Shown here one piece after another: positions 43,818-53,444 of a stretch of 64,000 nucleotides of DNA (within the stretch, counting starts at the first letter, position 1; every line of letters begins with the position of its first letter). The stretch comes from Marinicella gelatinilytica (GTDB lineage: Bacteria > Pseudomonadota > Gammaproteobacteria > Xanthomonadales > Marinicellaceae), in NCBI RefSeq assembly GCF_026410405.1, contig NZ_JAPMLN010000003.1:1-64000 (forward strand), given 5' to 3'. The notes under the pieces were generated by a model. It worked only from the letters and a program-made list of their open reading frames with translations. It was not told where the DNA came from and made no database searches. A program made the translations under genes and the position numbers.

Positions 43818-46187
43818 ATGAACGATATGACGACTAAAACCACATTGACTGAACGATTGGCCAACGGTTTATTTGGTGCCAAAAAAGTATTATTAGGTTT
43901 GTTGTTTGTGGCCACCTTGGTCATGGCTTGGTTTGCTTCACAGTTACAAGTTGATGCTGGGTTTGAAAAACAATTACCTTTAAACCATGAATATATGCAG
44001 ACATTCATGGAGCATACCGAGTTTCGTGGTGCAAACAGAATATTGGTCGCCCTGATTGATGACAGTGGTGATATGTTCAATGAGCCGTTTTTTAACAAAT
44101 TCGAACAACTTACTGACGATGTTTATTACATCACCGGTGTTTATCGACCCAGTGTTAAATCAATTTTTACACCCAATGTGCGATTTGTGGAAGTGGTTGA
44201 AGATGGTTTTGCCGGTGGCAATGTGATTCCTTCGGACTATGTGCCCAATGAAGACATGTTTAAAACTATACGCGCAAATATAGTCAAAGCCGGCATTGTT
44301 GGACGTTTAGTGGCTGCGGATTTTAACGGCGCCATGATTTGGGCGGATTTACAAGAAATTAACCCTGAAACCGGTGATAAAATCGATTACCAGAAAGTGG
44401 CTGGAGAATTAGAAGCACTGCGCCAAAAGTATGAAGGTAACGGACAAACTGTACATATTATTGGTTTTGCTAAAGTTATTGGTGATGTAGCTGCCGGTGC
44501 TAAATCAGTGCTGTATTTCTTTGCGTTGGCAATTTTCATCACGGCACTATTATTGTTTTGGTATTCAAAAAACTGGAAACTGACACTGTTTCCGATTTTA
44601 TGTTCTTTGGTGGCTGTCATTTGGCAAATGGGTGCCTTGAAAATGATGGGCATGGGTATCGACCCGATGAATATCTTAACGCCATTTTTAATCTTTGCCA
44701 TTGGCGTTAGTCATGGGGTGCAAATGATTTCACGATGGACCAATGATCTGGTGCAACAATCGGGTACAAAAGACACGCAACATGCGGCCAAAGCGGCCTT
44801 TATGGCTTTATTGGTTCCCGGTATGATTGCCTTACTGTCAGATACCATCGGTTTTGCCACCATATACTTTATTAAAATTGAAATTATTCAAGAGTTAGCC
44901 ATCACTGCCACTGTTGGTGTGGCCTTAATCATCATTACAAATTTGGTGTTATTGCCGCTGCTTTTGTACGGTATGAAGGTCAAAAATATGGATGCTTTTG
45001 TGTCTAAATTTGAAGCCAAGAACCACAAAACAAAAATTTGGGATGGCCTGTCTAAGTTTGCTAAAAATCCGTTGGCCACCACAGCTGTTGTGATCGCCAT
45101 CGTGCTGTTTGTATTTGGTTACTTTAAAAGTGAACAAATGCAAATTGGCGACTCTGAAGCTGGTGTGCCTGAGTTGCGTGCTGACTCACGTTATAATCAA
45201 GATGCCATGACTATCAGTGATGAGTTTTCGTTGGGTGTTGATATGATCAATGTTATTGTTGAGACCCCACCATCTGCCTGTACTGAAAGCTATCAGGTGA
45301 TGAGCACCATTGATGACTTTGCTTGGACCATGGAAAATATAACAGGCGTACAACAGGTCATTACTTTGGCAGATGTCAGTAAAATCATAACCGCAGGATG
45401 GAATGAAGGTAATCCGAAATGGCGGGAGATATCGCGAAATAACTACGTCATGCGCCAATCGTTATCAGGTGTTGACACGTCAACGGGATTACTTAATCGT
45501 GATTGCAGTGTCATGCCGGTAACGATATTTACCGAAGATCATAAAGCCAGCACCATCAACCGTGTGGTGGCTGCTGTTAAAGACTATCAGCAAGCTCACC
45601 CACCTGAGTTAGACGATAATGGCGAATTGATTGATGGCTCGGTTCGTTTCCGATTAGCCACCGGTAATGCCGGCGTTATGGCCGCCACCAATGACGTTGT
45701 TAAAAGCGCTCAAATGCCAATGCTTATCATGGTTTATGGTGCCGTTATTTTATTGTGCTTAATCACATTTCGATCGATAGCCGGCACTTTGAGTATTGTA
45801 ATTCCACTGGCACTGGTGTCTTTACTGGCGTATGCGTTAATGGCCTTTTTAGGGATTGGTTTAAAAGTGAATACATTACCAGTGGTGGCCTTGGGTGTGG
45901 GAATTGGCGTTGATTATGGTATTTATATCTTCAGTCGACTACAAAATTTACTCAATAAAGGTTTGAATCTGGTCGATGCTTATCGTGAAACCCTTAGATT
46001 GACCGGTAAAGCGGTACTATTTACTGCACTGACTTTGGGTATTGGGGTGGGTACCTGGATATTTAGCGATTTACAGTTCCAAGCGGATATGGGTATTTTA
46101 TTGGCCTTTATGTTTATTGTTAATATGATTGGTGCTTTGTTATTATTACCTGCTCTGGCATATTGGTTGATGCCCAAATCTCGCTAA
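43818..46187 (+). CDS. RND/MMPL-family exporter
   Basis: A 789-residue member of the RND superfamily with one domain pair: an N-terminal helix, a periplasmic loop (about 45-215), a six-helix bundle including GIDPMNILTPFLIFAIGVSHGVQMI, a second loop, and a second bundle with LPVVALGVGIGVDYGIYIFSRLQ. The GxxxDY-type motifs in the transmembrane helices are those of the MMPL/SSD-type subfamily exporting lipids or hydrophobic compounds. The YCF48-RND pair is followed by its own terminator. Substrate unknown; the upstream lipase and DUF1302/1329 genes suggest lipid. Confidence 0.88.
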   Translation: MNDMTTKTTLTERLANGLFGAKKVLLGLLFVATLVMAWFASQLQVDAGFEKQLPLNHEYMQTFMEHTEFRGANRILVALIDDSGDMFNEPFFNKFEQLTDDVYYITGVYRPSVKSIFTPNVRFVEVVEDGFAGGNVIPSDYVPNEDMFKTIRANIVKAGIVGRLVAADFNGAMIWADLQEINPETGDKIDYQKVAGELEALRQKYEGNGQTVHIIGFAKVIGDVAAGAKSVLYFFALAIFITALLLFWYSKNWKLTLFPILCSLVAVIWQMGALKMMGMGIDPMNILTPFLIFAIGVSHGVQMISRWTNDLVQQSGTKDTQHAAKAAFMALLVPGMIALLSDTIGFATIYFIKIEIIQELAITATVGVALIIITNLVLLPLLLYGMKVKNMDAFVSKFEAKNHKTKIWDGLSKFAKNPLATTAVVIAIVLFVFGYFKSEQMQIGDSEAGVPELRADSRYNQDAMTISDEFSLGVDMINVIVETPPSACTESYQVMSTIDDFAWTMENITGVQQVITLADVSKIITAGWNEGNPKWREISRNNYVMRQSLSGVDTSTGLLNRDCSVMPVTIFTEDHKASTINRVVAAVKDYQQAHPPELDDNGELIDGSVRFRLATGNAGVMAATNDVVKSAQMPMLIMVYGAVILLCLITFRSIAGTLSIVIPLALVSLLAYALMAFLGIGLKVNTLPVVALGVGIGVDYGIYIFSRLQNLLNKGLNLVDAYRETLRLTGKAVLFTALTLGIGVGTWIFSDLQFQADMGILLAFMFIVNMIGALLLLPALAYWLMPKSR

Positions 46188-46193
46188 CGAAAA

Positions 46194-46238
46194 AACTGAT
46201 TGTGGTCACTTGGAAAGGTGATTACAATCAGTTGTTTC
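46194..46238 (+). terminator. Terminator after the RND exporter gene
   Basis: AACTGATTGT and ACAATCAGTT are perfect 10-bp arms (46194-46203 and 46224-46233) enclosing a partly paired 20-nt centre, followed by GTTTCC with only a short T-tract. It is probably a terminator before gspL, although weak in U content. Confidence 0.6.
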
Positions 46239-46263
46239 CGAACTGAATAAAACGAATCTTACA

Positions 46264-47433
46264 ATGGCTGATTTTTTGCTGATTCATATAGATAATCAAT
46301 TCAATGTCACGCAAGTTATCACCTATGACACGACCCAAAATACCGCCCAGAAACTACCTAAGGAAGAATTCAGTTCAACCTTACCCAGTCAAGTTAATGT
46401 CACTATTCTGGTGCCGGCTTCATGGGTCTATTTGACCAGCACTCAAGTGGCCAGTCGTTCATCCGAAATTCTGCAAAAAACCATTCCATTTAGTATTGAA
46501 GATGAGTTGATCAATGAGGTGGATGACAATTACTATGCGTGGCAAGCACGGTCAGAGCATCTACAAAGTGTGGCTGTTATCAGCAAAGATAAGCGTCATC
46601 AGATTAATGATTTTATTAAAAAACATAATTTAACTGTTACTGGCATATACAGTGAGGCTGTCTTTTGTCCGGCTAAAGAAAATCATTTAAGTCTTTGGCA
46701 GGAAAATCAGCGAATATTATTACGTTTTGGTCCTGAGGCTTCTATGCAGTGTCAGGAACAACAAATGCCAGAATTAATTCAGGCATTTGGAAAAAATTGT
46801 ACACATTTACTGACCAATAAACCGGATATCGCTGTTGCCAGTCAATTTGAAACAGTGACAAATTTATCATTAACTGACTGTTGTGCAAATTTACTGTCGG
46901 GTAATGAAGTTAATTTGTACCGGGGTGAGGACCAAGATAACGAACGCCAAACACAATCCATAACTTGGCTAAAGCCGTTGCTGGCGGCATCATTCTTAAT
47001 CATTAGCTGGCTGATAATCAATGTCTACCAGTGGTGGCAGCTATCAACTGAAATCAAAGATTTAAGATCTCAACAGCAACAAATTTTAGCGGACAAATTT
47101 AATGATCTTTCAGCCACAGAGCAACGCGATCCTTTCGCGGCCATGCAGTCACGGCTGAAGCAAGTCAACAACGAAAATCAGCCGAACAGTATTTTACTCG
47201 ACAGCTTGTATTTTTTAGGGGAAGCCAGGCAACAACACCAAGAAATAGAAATAAAAAATATTCGTCTATTTGACAATAATTTGGAAATTCAAGTGACTGC
47301 ACCGAGCATTAGTCGTATTAACGACTATCGACAAGCGTTACAAAACCAAGCGGTTGATTACCGTGTTAATATTGGTGTTAACGAATTAACCGATGGTTAT
47401 TATCAATCCATAATTACTATAAAGCCCCGATGA
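46264..47433 (+). CDS. gspL: Type II secretion inner-membrane protein GspL
   Basis: A 389-residue GspL: the N-terminal actin-like cytoplasmic domain (about 1-235; FLLIHIDNQFNV, the conserved VNVTILVPASWVYL and FSIEDELINEVDDNYYAW), one transmembrane helix (about 238-262) ending WWQL, and a periplasmic ferredoxin-like part with LEIQVTAPSISRINDYRQAL. It recruits the GspE ATPase. It begins gspL-M-N, 17 kb from gspG-K. Overlaps gspM by 4 bp. Confidence 0.92.
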   Translation: MADFLLIHIDNQFNVTQVITYDTTQNTAQKLPKEEFSSTLPSQVNVTILVPASWVYLTSTQVASRSSEILQKTIPFSIEDELINEVDDNYYAWQARSEHLQSVAVISKDKRHQINDFIKKHNLTVTGIYSEAVFCPAKENHLSLWQENQRILLRFGPEASMQCQEQQMPELIQAFGKNCTHLLTNKPDIAVASQFETVTNLSLTDCCANLLSGNEVNLYRGEDQDNERQTQSITWLKPLLAASFLIISWLIINVYQWWQLSTEIKDLRSQQQQILADKFNDLSATEQRDPFAAMQSRLKQVNNENQPNSILLDSLYFLGEARQQHQEIEIKNIRLFDNNLEIQVTAPSISRINDYRQALQNQAVDYRVNIGVNELTDGYYQSIITIKPR

Positions 47434-47912
47434 AGTCATTTATATCTCAATTAAGTGAACGTGAAAGAACGCTGCTGATGTATGGCGGCTTGATAGTCTT
47501 AGTGGTGTTACTCTGGCTGTTGATTTTTCAACCAGTATCCGATTATATTACACGTCAAGCAGCGCTGAGAATGGAGTTACAACAACAGCTGAACAGCATG
47601 CAACAAGCCAGTCAACGGCTCATTGGCCAACAAACACAAACAATTCAGTCACTGCCTGAGGATAAAACATTTTCAGCCTGGTTAGACAGTGAGCTTATAC
47701 AGCTGAACTTACAACAATCAGTAAAACGTTCAGAGCCCGTAGATGAACAAACAGTTACTTTGTGGTTAGAGTCGGTGCCTTTCGATCAAATGGCTGATTG
47801 GTTACAGTTAATTTATCAGAATTTTGGTGTGGTGGTTGATCAAGCAGATATTAATGTCACTGATCGGACCACGGGGCTGGTCACCATTCGTATGCGGATA
47901 ACAAAATCATGA
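47430..47912 (+). CDS. gspM: Type II secretion inner-membrane protein GspM
   Basis: A 160-residue GspM: short N-terminal cytoplasmic segment LSERERTLL, a transmembrane helix (about 16-36), a coiled-coil-like Gln-rich periplasmic stretch (about 40-75) and a small C-terminal ferredoxin-like domain. It pairs with GspL. Overlaps gspL and gspN by 4 bp each. Confidence 0.9.
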   Translation: MKSFISQLSERERTLLMYGGLIVLVVLLWLLIFQPVSDYITRQAALRMELQQQLNSMQQASQRLIGQQTQTIQSLPEDKTFSAWLDSELIQLNLQQSVKRSEPVDEQTVTLWLESVPFDQMADWLQLIYQNFGVVVDQADINVTDRTTGLVTIRMRITKS

Positions 47913-48670
47913 AAAGTACCACAGATCGAATCATTGGATTAATTAAATGGCTGTTAATTTTAGCGGTCATCATTGTTTTACTATTGGCTGTATTGCCATT
48001 GCGTTGGTATTATGACTATGCCAGCGATTATTTTAAGCCTGTGGTGCTGCGCGATGTATCAGGTTCAGTCATTAAAGGTGAAGCCGGCGCTTTACGATAT
48101 GATGTCATACCTCTTGGTCAAGCTGAATGGCTACTTTATCCCGGTTCCCTGAAGGGCATTGGCGGTCGTGTCAGGTTGCATGATGAGCAATATGATTTAA
48201 CTTTTAAGCTCAAAGAGATTAATCAAAATCAAGCCAAGATTAAGCAAGTAACCGGCTATCTAAACTGGGCATATTTACAACCTTATTTACAGATTAAACA
48301 AGGTCGATTTGATGGTTACTGGCAGTTTGCTATAGATCAGTTGGTTTATAGTAAACAAACCGGAATTGAACGATTGAATGGTCAAGTTATCTTAAAAGAT
48401 TTTCAACTTTTGGCGCCCAATCAAATGCCTTTGGGTGAGGTTAAAATAGATCTTGAAACAAAAAGTGCGGGTGTCATCGCCGGCACCATAAGTTCAAATT
48501 CAGATCGTTTGACGGTGTCCGGTGCTTTTTATATTCAGCCAAACCGATGGCAACTGAATGTTGATATTGTGCCGAAACCGGGCTTCTATCAACTTAATTC
48601 AGCTTTGCAGGGTGTCGGTGATCCGCGACCGGGTGGCGGTCGGCGACTTAATCGTGCCGGGTTTTATTAA
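47909..48670 (+). CDS. gspN: Type II secretion protein GspN
   Basis: A 253-residue GspN: N-terminal transmembrane helix (about 13-35) and a periplasmic domain with RDVSGSVIKGEAGALRYDVIPLGQAEWLLYPGSL and VSGAFYIQPN and a Gly/Arg-rich C-terminus RPGGGRRLNRAGFY. GspN is a non-universal T2SS component. It converges on lgt, overlapping by 4 bp. Confidence 0.88.
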   Translation: MKSTTDRIIGLIKWLLILAVIIVLLLAVLPLRWYYDYASDYFKPVVLRDVSGSVIKGEAGALRYDVIPLGQAEWLLYPGSLKGIGGRVRLHDEQYDLTFKLKEINQNQAKIKQVTGYLNWAYLQPYLQIKQGRFDGYWQFAIDQLVYSKQTGIERLNGQVILKDFQLLAPNQMPLGEVKIDLETKSAGVIAGTISSNSDRLTVSGAFYIQPNRWQLNVDIVPKPGFYQLNSALQGVGDPRPGGGRRLNRAGFY

Positions 48671-49560
48671 GTTTTTATAGGTTGCTTATTTCTTTGTGAC
48701 CATAAAATCCACAGACCGTAAGCGATAATCGGTAAAGTCAGAATATGACCCATGGTCATCCAATCAAAGGCAATAAAGCCCCGGTTGGCATCCGGCTCAC
48801 GGAAAAATTCCACAAAAAAGCGACTAAAACCATAACTCAGTAAAAATACCGCTGACGCGGTACCGCGTTTACGCGCGAAATGAGCCGCAACCCAAACCAC
48901 CACAAAAGTGACAATACCCTCTAAAAAGGCTTCGTATAAAGGTGAAGGGTGACGTGCAAACACATTTAGCTGACCTTGTTGATAAAGTTGTTGCCATGTG
49001 TCTTGGCCAATAATGTCAGGTTGTTTGCTGTATGGTAGGGATTGTGGAAAAATCATGGCCCAAGGCTGATCAGTTATTCGTCCCCACAATTCACCATTAA
49101 TAAAGTTACCCATTCTAACTGAAGCAATCCCCAGAGGTGTTAAAGGCGCCACAAAGTCACTAACTTCATAAAAGGTTTTGTTGGTTTTGTTTTTAAAATA
49201 AACCAAAGCCAACAACACACCGGCCAATCCTCCGTGAAAGGACATACCGCCTTCCCATACCTTAAACAATAACAACGGGTCGCTGCTAAAACCTGTGTCA
49301 TTATAAAATAAGTACCAGCCGATACGACCGCCTAACACCACCCCAAGTGCGCCATAAAAGATAACATCTGATAGTTGTTGTTTGTTCCAACCAGTGTGAT
49401 ATTTTCTGATGCGGTAACGACCCAATAGATAAAATAAACCAAAACCGACTAAATAAGTGATTCCGTACCAGTGGATGTCCAATGGGCCTAAATTGATAAA
49501 AATGGGGTCAAAATCCACCACATAAGGTAAATTTTGTTCAGCAGATACTGCAGATTGCAT
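48667..49560 (-). CDS. lgt: Prolipoprotein diacylglyceryl transferase
   Basis: Lgt transfers diacylglycerol to the lipobox cysteine of prolipoproteins at the inner membrane. The 297-residue polytopic protein shows WYGITYLVGFGLFYLLGR, the HGGLAG motif, RMGNFINGELWGR with the catalytic Arg, and FFVEFFREPD near the C-terminus. Cysteine lipoproteins such as the lipase in this window depend on it. Convergent with gspN; divergent from hppA. Confidence 0.96.
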   Translation of the reverse strand: MQSAVSAEQNLPYVVDFDPIFINLGPLDIHWYGITYLVGFGLFYLLGRYRIRKYHTGWNKQQLSDVIFYGALGVVLGGRIGWYLFYNDTGFSSDPLLLFKVWEGGMSFHGGLAGVLLALVYFKNKTNKTFYEVSDFVAPLTPLGIASVRMGNFINGELWGRITDQPWAMIFPQSLPYSKQPDIIGQDTWQQLYQQGQLNVFARHPSPLYEAFLEGIVTFVVVWVAAHFARKRGTASAVFLLSYGFSRFFVEFFREPDANRGFIAFDWMTMGHILTLPIIAYGLWILWSQRNKQPIKT

Positions 49561-49886
49561 GGTTGTCTAATGGTGTCATTAAATGTGCCTATTTTGCCAT
49601 GAAAGAATAATCAATTCAGGACTATTTGCAAATGTGGTACAGATTAAAAATAAGCGCGACTGTGGCGATAAATATCCCATCACGAATTAACGATGGTTTG
49701 TGTTAAAATCTTTAGTCAATCTGCATTTGGTTAAGTGGAGTAAAGTGTATCGTAGATACCATGATTATCAATCAGTACATGATGCTCATCGAAAGTAAGT
49801 GCAATTCGCAACGGTGAACCGGCAGCTATTTGTTAGCACATAAGCAGGCATTGTTTTTATAAGATTGTTCAAAAGAGGTTATTTAT
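49561..49886. other. Intergenic region between lgt and hppA
   Basis: This 326-bp region lies between divergent genes and should contain both promoters. I found no gene or convincing consensus promoter. A TTAAAAT element near 49705 is the best -10 candidate for hppA, without a good -35. A 5-bp GATGG/CCATC inverted repeat surrounds it at about 49675-49700. GAGGTT in front of 49887 is the hppA ribosome binding site. Confidence 0.45.
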
Positions 49887-51932
49887 ATGAATCAAGCATT
49901 TATCCCTTTGCTGGTCGGCGGTTTTGGTCTGCTGATGGCGTTAATTATATTTTTAAAAGTTCTCAAGTTACCGGCGGGCACCGGTAAAGTAAAAGAGATT
50001 GCAGATCAAATTCATGCCGGTGCCATGGTCTTTATGCGCCGTGAATACACGATTTTATTTTCATTTGTGGCCATTTTATTTATTGGGTTATACATCGGTT
50101 TTGGTACTTGGCAAACACCATTTTCCTTTATTGTGGGTGCGTTATGTTCAGCCATTGCCGGATATTTTGGCATGTTTTCAGCCACCAAAGCCAATGTCAG
50201 AACCACGGTGGCCGCCAATGAAAAAGGCCAGGCTGCGGCTTTATCTGTGGCCTTTTATGGTGGTTCCATTATGGGCTTAACCGTTGCCGCGATGGGTCTA
50301 TTGGGATTAGGTTTGTTGTATTATTTATTTGGTACCGATCATGAAACTGTGCATGCCATTCACGGTTTTGGTATGGGGGCTTCTGTGGTGGCGCTGTTTT
50401 CACGTGTCGGTGGGGGAATATTTACCAAGAGTGCCGATGTTGGTGCAGATTTAGTGGGTAAAATAGAAGCAGGCATCCCCGAAGATGATCCCCGTAATCC
50501 GGGTGTTATTGCAGATAATGTGGGTGACAACGTGGGTGATGTGGCGGGTATGGGTTCTGATATTTTTGAATCGTACTGCGGTGCCATGATTGCTTGTATA
50601 GCGATTGCTTCGACCATGTCAGTGCCAATTTACCAGCAAATTGCAGAACGTCAACAGGATTTGATGTTTTTGCCATTGGCTTTAGCATCAGTGGGTCTGA
50701 TTTGTTCGGTTTTGGGTATATTTATCGTCAAATTAGCCAGCGGCCAAAAACCCGATGTGGCTTTACGTATGGGGACCATAGGTGCCACCATTATATTTAT
50801 TATCGCAGCCTACTTTTTAATGGCTTACTTGGCCATTAATAATCATGTCTGGCAGTGTGTTGTGTTGGGCGCGGCCGGTGGTATTTTGATTGGTTTAGTC
50901 ACAGAATATTATACTGGCGGAAAACCGGTTCGTGATATTGCCAAAGACGGAGAAACTGGACCTGCCACAGTTTTGATTTCTGGTTTGGCTGTTGGTATGG
51001 AATCGGTGGTGGTTCCGGTGATAACCTTAGCTGCCATTATATTTGGTACCTCTTTATTGTTACCGGAGGGTGCCGGTGTATATGGTGTCGGTATTGCGGC
51101 TGTTGGGATGTTGGCAACAGTGGGTATTACCATGGCCATTGATGCCTACGGCCCTGTAGCTGATAATGCCGGCGGTATTGCTGAGATGGCTGAGATGGGG
51201 CCTGAAACGCGTGCCATAACAGACGGTTTAGACGAAGTTGGTAACACAACAGCTGCCATCGGAAAGGGTTTTGCCATAGGCGCAGCCGGTTTAGCCGCGT
51301 TAGCGATTATTGCCGCCTTTATTGAAGTTATCAGTAACAGTGTTCCCGGTTTTGCGCTTAATATTTCTGACCCAAGGGTCTTAATGGGTATGTTTTTAGG
51401 CGGTATTTTCCCATTCTTGGTATCGGCAATGACCATGCGCGCAGTGGGTGATGCCGCTTTTGACATGATTAAAGAAATCCGGCGTCAATTTAAAGAAATT
51501 CCCGGCTTAATGGAAGGCACAGCAAAACCTGATAGTGACAAGTGTGTGGATATTGCCACCACGGCGGCTTTAAAGCGCATGGTAGCGCCTGGTTTACTGG
51601 CTGTATTGTCACCGATAGTGGTGGGTTTTGTATTTGGAGCTGCTACATTAGGTGGCATGCTTGGTGGGGCTTTGATTACTTGTGTGCTACTGGCACTAAC
51701 CATGGCTAATGCAGGTGGCGCTTGGGATAATGCCAAAAAATTTGTCGAAAAGGGTAACTTTGGCGGTAAAGGTTCAACCGCACATACTGCCACTGTGGTG
51801 GGTGATACTGTTGGTGATCCTTTCAAAGACACGTCAGGACCTGCGATGAACATTCTCATCAATGTGATGGCCATTGTTTCATTAGTGATTGCCCCATTGT
51901 TAGCTAAAATGCCCGGTGGTATTTTTGCATAA
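49887..51932 (+). CDS. hppA: Membrane-bound ion-translocating pyrophosphatase (K+-dependent type)
   Basis: A 681-residue polytopic integral-membrane pyrophosphatase that couples PPi hydrolysis to H+ or Na+ transport. Seen are the signature [20 protein letters not shown] near residue 207, the TEYYTGGKP loop near 345, and [10 protein letters not shown] near 452. The Ala after GNTT at the K+-site (Lys in K+-independent enzymes) is the standard marker of the K+-dependent subfamily, which includes Na+-pumping members. Whether this one pumps Na+ cannot be decided from these motifs. A 13-bp inverted repeat follows the gene. Confidence 0.95.
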   Translation: MNQAFIPLLVGGFGLLMALIIFLKVLKLPAGTGKVKEIADQIHAGAMVFMRREYTILFSFVAILFIGLYIGFGTWQTPFSFIVGALCSAIAGYFGMFSATKANVRTTVAANEKGQAAALSVAFYGGSIMGLTVAAMGLLGLGLLYYLFGTDHETVHAIHGFGMGASVVALFSRVGGGIFTKSADVGADLVGKIEAGIPEDDPRNPGVIADNVGDNVGDVAGMGSDIFESYCGAMIACIAIASTMSVPIYQQIAERQQDLMFLPLALASVGLICSVLGIFIVKLASGQKPDVALRMGTIGATIIFIIAAYFLMAYLAINNHVWQCVVLGAAGGILIGLVTEYYTGGKPVRDIAKDGETGPATVLISGLAVGMESVVVPVITLAAIIFGTSLLLPEGAGVYGVGIAAVGMLATVGITMAIDAYGPVADNAGGIAEMAEMGPETRAITDGLDEVGNTTAAIGKGFAIGAAGLAALAIIAAFIEVISNSVPGFALNISDPRVLMGMFLGGIFPFLVSAMTMRAVGDAAFDMIKEIRRQFKEIPGLMEGTAKPDSDKCVDIATTAALKRMVAPGLLAVLSPIVVGFVFGAATLGGMLGGALITCVLLALTMANAGGAWDNAKKFVEKGNFGGKGSTAHTATVVGDTVGDPFKDTSGPAMNILINVMAIVSLVIAPLLAKMPGGIFA

Positions 51933-51944
51933 AGATAATCATCT

Positions 51945-51979
51945 GTTTGCGAGGATATTAAATATTTATCCTCGCAAAC
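51945..51979. promoter_or_regulatory. 13-bp perfect inverted repeat between hppA and the EAL gene
   Basis: GTTTGCGAGGATA and TATCCTCGCAAAC form a perfect 13-bp stem around a 9-bp AT-rich loop. No T-tract follows, so it is not a classic terminator. It sits 12 bp after the hppA stop and 32 bp before the EAL start, and so could be an operator, an attenuator or an RNA-processing site. Confidence 0.5.
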
Positions 51980-52010
51980 AAGGTTCTTCAAGTGAGTAAG
52001 CGGAGTTAGG

Positions 52011-53165
52011 GTGGGGTTTCACTTAAGTTTTTATAAGCCTGGACAATTCATCTTTCATAGTGGAGCCCGTTCTGACCGCGCTTATATTATAGAAAAAGGT
52101 ACAGTGGAAATACTGACTGATCATAATGAAACCATCCATTCTTTGTCAGTGGGTGAGTTATTTGGGGAAATGGGGGTATTAGATCAATCGGTACGATCTA
52201 CTGCGGCACGGGCTAAAACCCAAGTTACCTTATTAGAAATTAAACCCGGTCAAATTACTGATCGCTTGACAGAGACCGATCCCATAATACGTGCTTTAAT
52301 CGGCGTTTTGTTAAAACGTTTGCGGGCTTTACTACCGAGAAATAATAACCAGACTGATGATCTGCTGTCTCATGTGGCTTCTGTTATTGAAAAAAGTGGA
52401 TTATCAAAATTCAGACTGGAAAGTGAACTAAGAACGGCCATCAATGAAGGTAAAGTACTTACCGTGTTTCAGCCGATAGTGGATCTCACGAATCATCAAA
52501 TCTATGGGTTTGAGGCCTTAAGTCGTTGGCAGCATCCAAAGCTTGGTGTTATGTCGCCATTTGAGTTTATTTCTTTGGCTGAAGAAACGGACATGATTAT
52601 TGAGGTGGGGTCCTTGGTTTTTAATCGAGCCATTGATTTGCTGTCACAATTACCGGATTCGATTTTTATCAACATCAATGTATCGGCAAAACAGTTGAAT
52701 GATAAACAATTTTTACCCGGATTATCACGACAATTAAAAGCCAGTGATATTCAGCCGAATCGGTTGAAGTTGGAAATCACAGAGACCATGATGGTTGACA
52801 CCGTAATGGCTCAGCACTGGATTACACAATGTCATCAGTCGGGATTTCGTGTCTGCGCTGATGATTTTGGTACCGGTTATTCAGGCTTACAACAATTGCT
52901 TTCGTTGCCTTTCGACGTGTTAAAAATAGATCAGGTATTCATTCAGGGATTATTATCTGAACAGGTTAACCAAATATTGGTAGAAGCCATGGTCTCGTTG
53001 GCAAAAAAATTAGGTATGAAATTGGTGGCAGAGGGCGTTGAAGATGAACAACAACATAAATTACTCAAGCAATTGGAAGTCGATTTTGGCCAAGGTTATT
53101 ATTACGGCAAAGCCATGTCAAAATCGGAGATTTTGACCCGTTCTGATAGACTTTTTAGTGATTAG
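52011..53165 (+). CDS. cNMP-binding domain fused to EAL phosphodiesterase
   Basis: A 384-residue protein starting at GTG 52011 (GGAG 6 bp upstream). Residues 1-115 are a cyclic-nucleotide-binding beta-roll ([37 protein letters not shown]). Residues 130-384 form an EAL domain with the catalytic set visible: [40 protein letters not shown] and [10 protein letters not shown]. It therefore likely degrades c-di-GMP under control of a cyclic nucleotide, possibly cAMP made or sensed through the Pil-Chp pathway. Confidence 0.88.
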   Translation: MGFHLSFYKPGQFIFHSGARSDRAYIIEKGTVEILTDHNETIHSLSVGELFGEMGVLDQSVRSTAARAKTQVTLLEIKPGQITDRLTETDPIIRALIGVLLKRLRALLPRNNNQTDDLLSHVASVIEKSGLSKFRLESELRTAINEGKVLTVFQPIVDLTNHQIYGFEALSRWQHPKLGVMSPFEFISLAEETDMIIEVGSLVFNRAIDLLSQLPDSIFININVSAKQLNDKQFLPGLSRQLKASDIQPNRLKLEITETMMVDTVMAQHWITQCHQSGFRVCADDFGTGYSGLQQLLSLPFDVLKIDQVFIQGLLSEQVNQILVEAMVSLAKKLGMKLVAEGVEDEQQHKLLKQLEVDFGQGYYYGKAMSKSEILTRSDRLFSD

Positions 53166-53222
53166 CTCATATTCTCTTTGCTTTTTAAGTCGATTTTCAT
53201 AAAATATTCACCGTGGGTAAGT

Positions 53223-53334
53223 GTCGCTACTTTAACGAAGCCTGGTCAAAGCTTCTGTAGCGACCATGGACAATTTATGTGCGTACGCATATAAATTGTC
53301 GTTGTTGACCGGATATTTTATCCGGTCAACCTTT
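53223..53334. repeat. Three tandem hairpins in the 279-bp intergenic region
   Basis: Hairpin A: GTCGCTAC (53223-53230) / GTAGCGAC (53257-53264), with inner GAAGC/GCTTC. Hairpin B: a near-perfect 32-bp palindrome 53269-53300 with arms GACAATTTAT / ATAAATTGTC around TGCGTACGCA. Hairpin C: GTTGACCGGATA / TATCCGGTCAAC (53304-53330), a 12-bp stem with a 3-nt TTT loop and then CTTTT, terminator-like for the EAL gene. The GTAGCGAC end also occurs beside the RAYT REPs at 8811. Confidence 0.7.
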
Positions 53335-53444
53335 TCTGTGCCTGTATTGTCTAAATATCTCACTTATCTGAATGAACGCCAACGGTTCATCATCGATTCA
53401 TTTAAAACCGATAAACTGATACTTATTTAACGGGAAATAATGTC

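Noticed and set aside
51485-51991. Long antisense frame within hppA
   Set aside because: It is a mirror of the conserved pyrophosphatase code; no family match and no promoter.
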